Position numbers and translations under genes: made by a program. A DNA stretch of 64,000 bases from CAYQIM01 sp964417555 (GTDB lineage: Bacteria; Pseudomonadota; Gammaproteobacteria; Diplorickettsiales; Diplorickettsiaceae): positions 1 through 64,000 of the forward strand of contig CAYQIM010000063.1 of NCBI GenBank assembly GCA_964417555.1, read 5' to 3'. The notes beneath the pieces were generated by a model. That model made no database searches, was not told the DNA's origin, and saw only the letters and a program-made list of their open reading frames with translations. The first letter of the stretch is position 1; every line of letters starts with the position of its first letter. Below, piece after piece: positions 1 to 8,402 of the stretch.

Positions 1-429
1 CTTTACGGCGTGATGCGTTTCCTGCTTCGCCCGTCAACGCACGCCTATCGCGGGCTCCTCAACTTCGCATTGCTTCCGCAATGCTCTCATTGTCTCGTCG
101 CTCGTATTTATTTTTTGACTTTGGATCATAAAAATATTATTTTCCTACAAATTCATGTTTTGCACATGGGAACATCCTTTGCCTCCGATTTTAGAAATTT
201 AGAACTTACGATTTTTAAAAGAATTGAAGACTAACAATATCCTTTTTTGCAAAATGGATATAAACTATCCATTTTAGGAGGATATTCGTTATAATTAGGT
301 TGAGAGCAAACCTAACTTAACTACTAAACTTATAAAATTTAATTTCTTTTCTAATCTTCCGGCTATCCTTAACAAGGATTAAATTTTATCTGAATGGATA
401 TTTTATGTCAAATTTGGTAATAATTATTA
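1..429. other. non-coding stretch with a small hairpin
   Basis: No convincing gene lies in the first 429 bases. A 74-codon open frame at 10-234 has no ribosome binding site, is rich in Cys, His and Leu, and resembles no family I know, so I do not call it. Positions 67-84 form a 7-bp stem (GCATTGC/GCAATGC) with a TTCC loop. The GC-rich first 110 bases differ from the AT-rich remainder and look like the edge of a dispersed repeat, which I cannot confirm from one copy. The last 180 bases hold the control region of the downstream repressor-like gene. Confidence 0.4.
251..295 (+). promoter_or_regulatory. dyad operator and -10 upstream of XRE gene
   Basis: A perfect 10-bp inverted repeat (AAAATGGATA, 5-nt spacer, TATCCATTTT) spans 251-275. 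A TATAAT hexamer follows at 290-295, so the right arm covers the expected -35 position. The core GGATA/ATATCC recurs at about 237-243, 280-285 and 395-401. This arrangement is typical of an autoregulated phage-type repressor. Binding by the adjacent XRE protein is inferred. Confidence 0.4.
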
Positions 430-1154
430 ATGGATAAAAAAAATAATAAACTCAACGAAAAAACAAACAAAACTAGTGTTCCATTAGAGATCCAAGAGCG
501 CGCACGCCGACTTCGTTTCTTGCGTAAAATGGCGCGCCTATCAATGAAAGAATTTGCCCAATATTGTAACTTGGGATTAACAACAATTAATTATTGGGAA
601 CAAGGTTATAGCAGCATCACCGAGCGAGGGGCAAAAAAAGTCACTAAAGCGATGCGTGAAGAAGGCATTGAATGTTCAACCCTGTGGTTATTATCAGGAT
701 TAGGCGAACAACCCAAAATTACCGATCCAAGCAAACTTTCTAAAATCAATTATTCTTCGCTTGAATCCTCTTCACAAGCGATTCAAGAAGAAAATAGCGA
801 TTATTTATATGGAAAAATTAAAGAGGAGCTCAAACTATTTCAAACATTTTACCCTGATAACCTTGTTTATTTTGTTAACGACGAGAGCATGGCTCCCCTT
901 TATTGCAAAGAGATATCGTCGCCGGGAAAAAGCTATTTGGCAAAAACATGGAATTTGCTAATGGAATAGATTGTATTGTTGAAGCTGAAAAAAATAAATT
1001 GCTACTTCGACGGGTTAAAATAGGGCATTCCATTAATAGCTTTGATCTGTATGTTATTAATTCCGAAGTTTCTTTAGAATTTCCACCTTTACGAAATATA
1101 GAAATTCATAGCTTGGCGCCAATTATTCGAATATGGAAACCTAACAAATTTTAA
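430..1154 (+). pseudogene. XRE-family HTH / S24-like repressor, frameshifted
   Basis: The first part (430-969) has a helix-turn-helix domain at about residues 25-75 (LRKMARLSMKEFAQYCNLGL then TTINYWEQGY), typical of XRE/CI-type repressors. The C-terminal half starts like an S24 (LexA/CI-type) domain with ESMAPLYCK, whose Ser is the usual nucleophile. The S24 frame then breaks: the expected GDIVAGKKLFGKNME continues in another frame from about 903 to 1154. One missing G near 910 (AAAGAGATATC, expected AAAGGAGATATC) would restore CKGDIVAGKK and one protein of about 241 residues. The gene stands alone behind its own dyad operator. It is either inactivated or truncated to HTH plus half an S24 domain. 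A sequencing error is the simplest alternative. Confidence 0.7.
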
Positions 1155-1229
1155 ACGATAGTCCATTTACATCACGCACCTGCCTTTACAGATTCATTGG
1201 CATTTGCAGTACAAATAGTATATCGACGT

Positions 1230-1529
1230 CTATTTTTGCGAACAAGTTATTTTTTTATCCTTATCTACAATAAGATAAAATAATTCATTTGGCTTTATCA
1301 TATTTAAATCATTCCGGGCATGAGCCTCTAATGCAGCTTTACCGAGTTTAAGATCTTTGATTTCCGCAACAAGTCTCTCGTTTCGCTGACTTAATCGTAA
1401 ATTCTCATCCCTTTGCTTTGCTATTTGCTGCTTAAGTCGTTGCACTCGCCAGAGACCCTCTGGTTCAAACCATAATTTATACTGTAATAGTAAGAAGAGT
1501 ACTGTCAAAATAATAATAAGTGGTTTCAT
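1230..1529 (-). CDS. ftsB: cell division protein FtsB
   Basis: A 99-residue bitopic protein. One N-terminal membrane segment (about residues 4-20) is followed by a heptad-rich coiled coil (about 28-70, VQRLKQQIAKQRDENLRLSQ) and a short C-terminal tail. This is the FtsB/DivIC architecture. FtsB joins FtsL and FtsQ in the divisome and links septal peptidoglycan synthesis to FtsZ. It lies 7 nt after eno on the same strand, the usual gammaproteobacterial eno-ftsB order. The length matches the family, and the ATG start gives a clean membrane anchor. Confidence 0.9.
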   Translation of the reverse strand: MKPLIIILTVLFLLLQYKLWFEPEGLWRVQRLKQQIAKQRDENLRLSQRNERLVAEIKDLKLGKAALEAHARNDLNMIKPNELFYLIVDKDKKITCSQK

Positions 1530-1536
1530 GATTCAT

Positions 1537-2838
1537 TCAGCTCATTAAAAATCGAGAAAACACTTCACGCCCTGCATAAACCGCTTCGTTTTTAAGCTCG
1601 GCTTCAATACGTAATAAACGATTATATTTAGCGATACGATCCGTGCGACAGGCAGAACCCGTTTTGATCTGGCCAACCCCTGCACCCACGGCTAAGTCTG
1701 CAATAGTTGTATCTTCTGTTTCTCCCGATCGATGGGAGATGATAGCCGCATAATGGTTTTTTTTTGCGAGTAAAATCGTTTCTAGTGTCTCACTTAAGGT
1801 CCCAATTTGATTAAATTTTATCAGAATAGCATTAGCTAAGTGATCTTCTATACCCTGTGCAAATAATTTAGGATGAGTAACAAATAAATCATCGCCTACT
1901 AATTGTACTTTTTTACCCAGCCGTACGGTCAATTGTTGCCAACCCTTTCTATCATCTTCCGCCATACCATCTTCTATACTCACAATAGGATATTGTTCAA
2001 CTAAATCTTCTAAGTAAGCAATCCATTCGTCAACAGATAAATCTTTATTTTCTAAACAATATTTCCCTTTTTTATAAAATTCAGTACTCGCTGCATCTAA
2101 ACCTAAATATACTTCTTTACCTGGCTTATACCCGGCTATATGAATCGACTCTAGAATACATTCAATAGCTTCTTGATGAGATCGTAAATTGGGTGCAAAC
2201 CCTCCTTCATCTCCCACGTTAGTGTTCAATCCTTTTTTCTTAAGAATCACTTTTAAAGCATGAAAAATTTCTACACCGGCACGTAACGACTCACTAAAAG
2301 AAGAAAACCCTAGCGGTAGAATCATGAACTCTTGAATATCAAGGTTATTATCCGCGTGTGCACCGCCATTGATAATATTCATCATCGGAACAGGCATAGT
2401 AAATTTTTCAACCGATTTGTAGCCTAGCAAACTAGCAAAATATTCATATAAAGTTTGACTACGAGTGAGTGCAGCCACCTTAGCAATGGCCAGAGAAACC
2501 GATAAAATAGCATTGGCGCCTAAAGTCTTCTTGTTAGGCGAACCGTCCAAAGCCATCATCTGCTCATCTAAGTCTTTTTGATCATCTACTTCTTTTCCGA
2601 CTAAACTATCACGAATAATCGTATTGACAGAGTGGACTGCCTTTAGCACGCCCTTCCCCTGATAACGTTTTACATCATTATCTCTGAGCTCCCATGCTTC
2701 TAACGAACCTGTCGAGGCTCCAGAGGGCACGCAAGCACTTGCCTTTTTTCCCGAAACTAATTCCACTTCGGTTTCAAGCGTTGGATTCCCACGAGAATCT
2801 AAGATTTCATAGGCTGTGATGGATTTAATTTTTGACAT
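1537..2838 (-). CDS. eno: enolase
   Basis: Interconverts 2-phosphoglycerate and phosphoenolpyruvate in glycolysis and gluconeogenesis, in the cytoplasm. The 433 residues are full length. Visible family motifs, in order, are the N-terminal DSRGNPT loop, SGASTG, NVGDEGGFAPN near residue 210, the metal-binding SIEDGMAEDD near 290, IKFNQIGTLSET with the catalytic Lys, and SHRSGETED. It sits between kdsA (24 nt upstream) and ftsB (7 nt downstream) on the same strand, so the three are probably one transcript. In many bacteria enolase also belongs to the RNA degradosome; nothing here bears on that. Confidence 0.98.
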   Translation of the reverse strand: MSKIKSITAYEILDSRGNPTLETEVELVSGKKASACVPSGASTGSLEAWELRDNDVKRYQGKGVLKAVHSVNTIIRDSLVGKEVDDQKDLDEQMMALDGSPNKKTLGANAILSVSLAIAKVAALTRSQTLYEYFASLLGYKSVEKFTMPVPMMNIINGGAHADNNLDIQEFMILPLGFSSFSESLRAGVEIFHALKVILKKKGLNTNVGDEGGFAPNLRSHQEAIECILESIHIAGYKPGKEVYLGLDAASTEFYKKGKYCLENKDLSVDEWIAYLEDLVEQYPIVSIEDGMAEDDRKGWQQLTVRLGKKVQLVGDDLFVTHPKLFAQGIEDHLANAILIKFNQIGTLSETLETILLAKKNHYAAIISHRSGETEDTTIADLAVGAGVGQIKTGSACRTDRIAKYNRLLRIEAELKNEAVYAGREVFSRFLMS

Positions 2839-2862
2839 ACTTAAACCTAATTAGATTGTATT

Positions 2863-3696
2863 TTATAAACTCGTTTCTATGAATGTTGATTGTTTAACAA
2901 CATCATCTAAATTTTTCAACGTTTTCAACAATACCTCAAGTTTACCCAATGGCCATGAATTAGGTCCATCACTTAAGGCTTTTTCCGGATTAGGGTGAGT
3001 TTCCATAAAGAGTCCGGAAATACCTACTGCCACCGCAGCACGTGCTAAAACGGGCACAAACTGACGCTCTCCACCGGAACGGCCCCCTTCTTTTCCTGGT
3101 AGTTGCACAGAGTGTGTTGCATCAAATACAACCGGACAACCTGTCTCGCGCATAACTGCAAGTGAACGCATATCAGAAATAAGATTGTTATAGCCAAATG
3201 AAACGCCTCGCTCACATACCATAATCCTTCCATTACCTACTTCACTGGCTTTTCTTACAACATGCGTCATTTCCCATGGCGAAAGAAATTGGCCTTTTTT
3301 AATATTGACCGGCAACCCTTGTTTTGCCACATTTTGGATAAAGTTAGTTTGTCTACATAAAAATGCCGGTGTTTGTAAAACATCTACAACTTCGGCCACC
3401 TCCTGCAAAGGTGTATCTTCATGGACATCTGTTAAAATGGGGAGCTGCAATTCTTTTTTTACCTTCGCAAGAATACGCAATCCCTCTTCTATGCCCAAAC
3501 CCCGAAAACTTGCACTAGAAGAACGGTTTGCTTTATCAAAAGAAGATTTATAAATAAAAGGTATTTGCAGCCGCTGAGTTATTTCCTTGAGTTGCCCTGC
3601 CGTATCCATCGCTAACTGTTCGCTCTCAATAACACAAGGACCTGCTATTAAAAATAAAGGCTTATCTAAACCAACTTCAAAATTGAGCAGCTTCAT
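2863..3696 (-). CDS. kdsA: 3-deoxy-8-phosphooctulonate synthase
   Basis: Condenses phosphoenolpyruvate with arabinose 5-phosphate to KDO 8-phosphate, the first committed step toward the KDO of LPS. The 277 residues match the family. Diagnostic stretches are the N-terminal LIAGPCVIES, YKSSFDKANRSS, LPILTDVHE, NIKKGQFLSPWEM and the C-terminal FMETHPNPEKALSDGPNSWP. It is the first gene of a kdsA-eno-ftsB unit. The pyrG gene that often precedes kdsA in gammaproteobacteria is absent; an unknown divergent gene lies upstream. Confidence 0.97.
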   Translation of the reverse strand: MKLLNFEVGLDKPLFLIAGPCVIESEQLAMDTAGQLKEITQRLQIPFIYKSSFDKANRSSSASFRGLGIEEGLRILAKVKKELQLPILTDVHEDTPLQEVAEVVDVLQTPAFLCRQTNFIQNVAKQGLPVNIKKGQFLSPWEMTHVVRKASEVGNGRIMVCERGVSFGYNNLISDMRSLAVMRETGCPVVFDATHSVQLPGKEGGRSGGERQFVPVLARAAVAVGISGLFMETHPNPEKALSDGPNSWPLGKLEVLLKTLKNLDDVVKQSTFIETSL

Positions 3697-3862
3697 AAAT
3701 CAATCATTCAGTTATAAAAGCCTCTATTTTACCTCCAATTCTGATTAAGTCCTATACCTCGTTGAAAAAAACAACGTTCGCTAATATCAATAAAATTAAA
3801 AAGATAAAATTATCATTTTTTATTTTAAATAATAAAAAAATAAATATATTTTAAAAAAAAAC

Positions 3863-3885
3863 TAATATAATGTTAATATAGTTAA
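3863..3885 (+). promoter_or_regulatory. 11-bp-period TAATATA repeat, weak PmrA-like site
   Basis: TAATATA occurs at 3863-3869 and again at 3874-3880, exactly 11 bp apart, with another TTAA at 3882. The two half-sites roughly fit the PmrA consensus (CTTAATATT, 2 nt, CTTAATATT). The first half-site lacks one T and no good -10 follows at the expected distance. The region is very AT-rich, so chance is a real possibility. Confidence 0.25.
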
Positions 3886-3910
3886 AACATGAAAAATAAG
3901 GCGACGAATT

Positions 3911-4978
3911 ATGCAATTTACAGAAACATGTTACCCGGAAAATAAAATATTTTTTTTAAAGAAAAAAAGACTAATATCAAAAATAAAAAAAATAAAAAGA
4001 AAAAACAAACTACGAGATCAAATACCTTCTAAAAAACTAACTATAAGCTTTTTAGCGAATAGTAAGAATTTGTTTTTTACAAATAAAGCTTCGCCGATAG
4101 AAATTCAAATAAAAAACAAACTCTCTGTTTTTCTTGGTTTTTACACGAATAGTAACGAGACTGAACGAATTTTTAGGAACACCATTGAAAATACATCTAA
4201 TGAATACGCCTACCGTTTTTTTTATAATAAATTACTAGCTAAACTACACAGTTATCAACTTATCGATACGGATCGCGGATCGAACTTCGAGCTTTCGCCA
4301 AACACATTTACCAGAGTTGTAGGAACGCTTCTGAATGTTTTTTATGTCGTTCCTATCCTTGTAATACCTGGCCTTATAGCAAGCTCAGGTCAGGTCGGCT
4401 TAAAAGTAGCCAGCAACAAAAGAAAGATCAACAAAACAAAAAATAAACTTGATCATTGCATACCAGAAACTAACTTTATAAAATTATTGAGCATCTTACT
4501 AACAAAAACTCATGAATCTGAATTTTCCTATCAAGAAAATATTGACTTATTTCTAGAAAAAACATTTAAAAATTTTTGGTCGCTATTTAAGACACAAGCA
4601 AAGAATAATCCTAATCGTGAGCAGTTAAATCAATTTTGGTCAGAATGTTTAAATGAATATTTGAAAGAATTAAAGTGCCCGCTACTGCAAGAAAATTTTT
4701 ATGAAAATCTAAATACAATGACCCCTAATAGTCCGCCAATCGCTGGCTCTACTTTCCAAAGTCCAGAAGCTAATTTGCAACTGCTATTTATTATGCACTT
4801 TATAAAATTATGGCTTATCCAACTTTCTATGCAAACTGTCATCCAGCAAACCATTAAGTGTCATGAGACGCCTTTACCATCGTTGTCCTATACGCCAACT
4901 CTATTTTTTAATAGCGAACGTAGCAGCCAATCCTATAGGCCAAGTTATTCGATATCACCCGCGGTCCTAGGTGCTTAG
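3911..4978 (+). CDS. hypothetical protein, lysine-rich N-terminus, one hydrophobic segment
   Basis: I do not recognise this 355-residue protein. Residues 17-33 are strongly basic (KKKRLISKIKKIKRKNK), like a nuclear localisation or membrane-binding patch. One hydrophobic stretch at about 136-158 could span or insert into a membrane. The rest is polar with a Ser/Thr/Tyr-rich tail, and there is no signal peptide. An AAGG ribosome site precedes the ATG. Its 3' end overlaps the convergent ccmC by 12 nt. The gene is more AT-rich than its neighbours and occupies the place where pyrG often lies. Together these fit an acquired effector-like gene, but the function is unknown. Confidence 0.6.
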   Translation: MQFTETCYPENKIFFLKKKRLISKIKKIKRKNKLRDQIPSKKLTISFLANSKNLFFTNKASPIEIQIKNKLSVFLGFYTNSNETERIFRNTIENTSNEYAYRFFYNKLLAKLHSYQLIDTDRGSNFELSPNTFTRVVGTLLNVFYVVPILVIPGLIASSGQVGLKVASNKRKINKTKNKLDHCIPETNFIKLLSILLTKTHESEFSYQENIDLFLEKTFKNFWSLFKTQAKNNPNREQLNQFWSECLNEYLKELKCPLLQENFYENLNTMTPNSPPIAGSTFQSPEANLQLLFIMHFIKLWLIQLSMQTVIQQTIKCHETPLPSLSYTPTLFFNSERSSQSYRPSYSISPAVLGA

Positions 4979-5671
4979 ACTGGAATCTTCTAAAATTTCA
5001 CATCTTACATGCAGCAAAACAATGAGAAAATAATACGCTATAAAAGCAGCTATCATTGCAAGTAGCGGATATAACATAGATGGAGAAACCAAAGAAGGGC
5101 CAAATAAACGAATACTGGCACCTTGATGCAAAGTATTCCACCAGTAAACCGAATAATGGATAATTGGGAGATTCACTAAGCCTAACATTAATAAAATAGC
5201 ACTTGCCTGAGCTGCAATTTTACGTTCCGAAATAGCCGATCGTAAGGCAATAACCCCCAAATATAAAAACAATAAGATGAGCTCTGAAGTCAAACGTGCA
5301 TCCCAAACCCACCATGTACCCCACATCGGTTTAGCCCATATGCATCCAGTCACTAATGCTAAAAAAGTAAACCATGCCCCTAGAGATAAACTGGCTGCGA
5401 CCCACATATCAAATAATTTTATACGAAAAATTAAACCTACCGTTGCCGCTATTCCTGTTAACAAATAAATAAATAAAGATAAAAAAGCACTGGGGACATG
5501 CACATAAATAATACGAAAAGCATCTCCTTGTTGATAATCGGGCGGCGCTAAATGCAAGCCCCCAATACTCCCATATATACCTAAAATTAAGGAAAAAATA
5601 GTGAAAATAGGGATAAACTGTTTAGCCAATAAATCGAAATGTTTAGTTGAAATAAACCGAAAAATACGCAT
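4967..5671 (-). CDS. ccmC: heme exporter permease CcmC
   Basis: Polytopic inner-membrane protein that, with CcmAB, loads heme onto CcmE for cytochrome c maturation. It has about six membrane segments and the tryptophan-rich periplasmic signature WGTWWVWDARLT, which binds heme in this family. The open frame extends upstream to 5746, but those extra residues are not family-like. The ATG at 5671, with TAGGA 11 nt upstream, gives about 234 residues, close to normal. It is the last gene of ccmABC, separated from ccmB by about 150 nt that include a palindromic repeat. No ccmD follows. Confidence 0.93.
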   Translation of the reverse strand: MRIFRFISTKHFDLLAKQFIPIFTIFSLILGIYGSIGGLHLAPPDYQQGDAFRIIYVHVPSAFLSLFIYLLTGIAATVGLIFRIKLFDMWVAASLSLGAWFTFLALVTGCIWAKPMWGTWWVWDARLTSELILLFLYLGVIALRSAISERKIAAQASAILLMLGLVNLPIIHYSVYWWNTLHQGASIRLFGPSLVSPSMLYPLLAMIAAFIAYYFLIVLLHVRCEILEDSSLST

Positions 5672-5771
5672 TATTTTAAAATTCCTAGATAAATTGGAAA
5701 TTAGCATAAAAAAATCACTGTCATGGCAAGCGAATAAAATGAACAATGAACGTAGTCAGTTTAGTATTGCC

Positions 5772-5801
5772 TAGATTGCCACGCGCTCCGCGCTCGCAAT
5801 T
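5772..5801. repeat. GC-rich imperfect palindrome (dispersed repeat)
   Basis: The sequence from ATTGCCACGCGC to GCGCTCGCAAT is an imperfect palindrome, much richer in GC than its surroundings. It lies between ccmB and ccmC. A longer relative (ATTGCCGCGCGCTTCGCGCTCGCAAT-like) lies at 15697-15778. Both resemble the dispersed GCGAGCG...CAATCC palindromes found between genes in many intracellular proteobacteria. Confidence 0.6.
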
Positions 5802-5818
5802 CGAATAACCCCACTTGA

Positions 5819-6505
5819 CTATGAAATATTTATTCCCAAGCGCAGTACACCTCCTATAATAAACGGTGAAAAACTAACACTCAGCACCATCAGCACAGCA
5901 AGCCATGCTAAACAGCCATTAGGCGCCAATCCACTACTCGCTAATGCAACCGCACTACTCGCAAAAATCAGCACCGGTATATAAAAAGGTAACATTAACA
6001 AAGCCAGTAATACACTGCTATGGCGCAAATCTAAAGTTAATACGCGCGCAATACCTCCTAAAAAAACAAGAGTCGGAACACCCAACCAAAGACTACCCAG
6101 CAACGTTTTTAATGCAATCAATGGGATATATAAAGCTAATGTTAAAATAGGTACCATCACTGTTAAAGGCACAACTATCATAAAACTAAATACGATCAAT
6201 TTAATAAATAATGTCAATATTAAATCATTTGGATTTAAAATAAGTTGCTCTAACTCTCCTTCTTGCCAATCTTCACGAAATAATTGTTCCAATGTCATCA
6301 GTAACAAAAATAAAACAATCACCCAAAGAATACCTGCACCCATTTTTTCTATTAAGCTCGGATCCGCGTTGATACTGAGTGGAAACAAAACCATTGCCAT
6401 TATGAGAAATAGTAAGGGATAAAGCATGTCTTGATAACGGCGACAGATCCCCACTAACTCACAACGAAAATTGATAACTACTTTTAAAAAATAATAATTA
6501 TTCAT
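5819..6505 (-). CDS. ccmB: heme exporter permease CcmB
   Basis: Six-segment membrane subunit of the CcmABC complex, which drives release of the heme-CcmE intermediate during cytochrome c maturation. About 228 residues from the ATG at 6505, normal for the family. The conserved ...LFREDWQEGELEQLIL region follows the second membrane segment. The start overlaps the last codons of ccmA, which suggests translational coupling. A GTG nine bases upstream is also possible. Confidence 0.93.
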   Translation of the reverse strand: MNNYYFLKVVINFRCELVGICRRYQDMLYPLLFLIMAMVLFPLSINADPSLIEKMGAGILWVIVLFLLLMTLEQLFREDWQEGELEQLILNPNDLILTLFIKLIVFSFMIVVPLTVMVPILTLALYIPLIALKTLLGSLWLGVPTLVFLGGIARVLTLDLRHSSVLLALLMLPFYIPVLIFASSAVALASSGLAPNGCLAWLAVLMVLSVSFSPFIIGGVLRLGINIS

Positions 6506-7160
6506 CACTACCACCCAAAAAAAGTCTTTTCAGCGTTATTTTTGATAAGGAAAGTGGCTGATGACTGCTAAAAATAATGATCCCACCTCGATGCAGCTGC
6601 TCTTCGATTAACAAAGAGAGAAGACGGATGCTTTTATTATCTAAAGCGGTAAAAGGCTCATCCAATATCCAATAATGCGCGTTTACTAAAAGTAATTTTG
6701 CCAATACCAAACGTCGCTGTTGGCCCGCTGAAAGGCAATGCGTTAAATTGGTTAAACACGATGCCAAATCTAACTTAGCTAGCGCTGCATTAATCCTTTC
6801 CTTCGCGACTTGTTTTATTTGGCGTAATGAATGACTATTTTCTATTTTTAGACCTCGCCTGACTAAAAATAAATAAAGATTCTCAAACGGCGTTAGCACG
6901 CCTTTCATACCCAGACGATGACTCACATATAATAAATCTTGTTTGAAACAGGGAGAACGCTGAATAGAAACATCATTCCATAAGATATTTCCACTTAAAG
7001 GTGAAATCAAACCGGCTAGAATCTGCAATAAGGTTGTTTTCCCTACTCCATTAGGACCCAAAACATGCAGCGCTTCACCCGGATAAACCTGAAAAGCCAA
7101 GTCACTAAAAAGTGGTTTTTTATTACGCTGGTAGCGAAGTCCATTCACCTCTAATGTCAT
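6498..7160 (-). CDS. ccmA: heme exporter ATP-binding protein CcmA
   Basis: ABC ATPase of the cytochrome c maturation system (220 residues). It has the Walker A motif GPNGVGKTTLL near residue 36, the signature LSAGQQRRL, Walker B WILDEPFTALD, and the switch His in SSHQP. It is the first gene of a compact ccmABC operon. The remaining maturation genes (ccmDEFGH) are not adjacent, so they must lie elsewhere or be lost. Confidence 0.94.
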   Translation of the reverse strand: MTLEVNGLRYQRNKKPLFSDLAFQVYPGEALHVLGPNGVGKTTLLQILAGLISPLSGNILWNDVSIQRSPCFKQDLLYVSHRLGMKGVLTPFENLYLFLVRRGLKIENSHSLRQIKQVAKERINAALAKLDLASCLTNLTHCLSAGQQRRLVLAKLLLVNAHYWILDEPFTALDNKSIRLLSLLIEEQLHRGGIIIFSSHQPLSLSKITLKRLFLGGSDE

Positions 7161-7210
7161 AATCCCATTATTATCCTTGTAAGCGGCAGAAGGCGATCGA
7201 GTATTTTGCT

Positions 7211-7284
7211 TTGATTTCTAGGCGGACATTTAAGATCGGAAAAGCAGTCCCACGACGAAATCCAGCATAGACGATGGTTTGTAA
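7211..7284. repeat. dispersed element, short copy without central hairpin
   Basis: Runs from TTGATTTCTAGGCGGA to GACGATGGTTTGTAA and aligns end to end with the longer copy at 57552-57660 (TTGAGTTCTAGGCGGA to GACGAAGGTTTTGTAA). The shared core is ATCGGAAAAG...CGACGAAATC-like. This copy lacks the roughly 35-nt central segment of the long copy. It lies in the divergent spacer between ccmA and sohB. I see no open frame in it. Confidence 0.6.
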
Positions 7285-7357
7285 GAGAATAACATGACAA
7301 ACAGCGAATTTCATAAGATAATTCGCCAATCATTCTTTACGCTTAGGAAATTTCTCC

Positions 7358-8347
7358 ATGTCGTTTCTCCTCCATTATGCCGAATTCTTACTTAAGCTAG
7401 CGACCCTAGTACTGGCTATTTTAGTGCTAGCCGGTGGTCTATTGGCTATCGCTCTCAAAGCAAAAGAACAAACTAAACTTAAACTTTGTGTAAAAAAACT
7501 CAATAAAAAGTATCAAGAACTTGCCGAAACACTTAATACTGAAATACTAAGCAAATCAGAACGAAAAAAATTAGCTAAAGAAACAAAAATCAAAGCTAAA
7601 AAACAACATAAGCAACTAAAAAAACGTGTTTTCGTTTTAGATTTTCAAGGCGATATTAAAGGTTCTGCCGTCGATGGATTACGGGAAGAAATTACGGCGA
7701 TTATCCAAGTCGCCACACCACAAGATGAAGTGGTACTGAAATTAGAAAGTGGGGGTGGAATGGTTTCACCTTATGGTTTAGCCGCCTCCCAGTTACAACG
7801 CTTAAAAGACAAACGCATCCCTTTAACAGTTTCTATTGATAAAATCGCCGCTAGTGGCGGCTATTTGATGGCTTGTGTTGCAGATAAAATTTTAGCCGCT
7901 CCTTTTGCTATTATTGGGTCTATCGGTGTCGTAGCACAATTACCTAATTTCCATCGTTTCTTAAAGAAAAGAGATATTGATTTTGAGCTATTAACCGCAG
8001 GAGAATATAAACGCACTTTAACGATTTTTGGTGAGAATACAAAAAAAGCGCGTGAAAAAACTCAAGATGATCTTGAAGAAATCCATCGCTTGTTTAAAGA
8101 ATTTATCCAATCCAATAGAAAGGAAGTCGACATTGAACAAGTGGCTACCGGCGCACATTGGCTGGCCAAGGATACCTTGGAGTTAAAATTGGTTGATAAA
8201 CTTGTTACCAGTGATGATTACTTAAGTCATCAAGCCAGGGACGATCAAGCCAACATTTACGAATTACACTATCTAACGAAAAAAACAATCACTGAAAAAT
8301 TGAGTGAAAAACTCGCACAGGTAGTAAGCCGCTTAGATTGGCGCTAA
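7358..8347 (+). CDS. sohB: inner-membrane S49 protease SohB
   Basis: Signal-peptide-peptidase family serine protease (329 residues). An N-terminal membrane segment (about 10-32) is followed by a Lys-rich linker, then the S49 catalytic domain from about residue 90. Motifs are LESGGGMVSPYG, IAASGGYLMAC with the nucleophilic Ser, and EYKRTLTIFGENT with the general-base Lys. Length and the single N-terminal anchor fit SohB better than SppA. An AGGA ribosome site precedes the ATG. Confidence 0.92.
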   Translation: MSFLLHYAEFLLKLATLVLAILVLAGGLLAIALKAKEQTKLKLCVKKLNKKYQELAETLNTEILSKSERKKLAKETKIKAKKQHKQLKKRVFVLDFQGDIKGSAVDGLREEITAIIQVATPQDEVVLKLESGGGMVSPYGLAASQLQRLKDKRIPLTVSIDKIAASGGYLMACVADKILAAPFAIIGSIGVVAQLPNFHRFLKKRDIDFELLTAGEYKRTLTIFGENTKKAREKTQDDLEEIHRLFKEFIQSNRKEVDIEQVATGAHWLAKDTLELKLVDKLVTSDDYLSHQARDDQANIYELHYLTKKTITEKLSEKLAQVVSRLDWR

Positions 8348-8402
8348 TAAAAAACAAAGTGCGGAAAGTTTTATAGCTTCCCGTGCAATAGGTCTATACG
8401 TG

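Noticed and set aside
10..234. 74-codon open frame at the left edge
   Set aside because: No ribosome site, unusual composition and overlap with a hairpin; more likely non-coding repeat.
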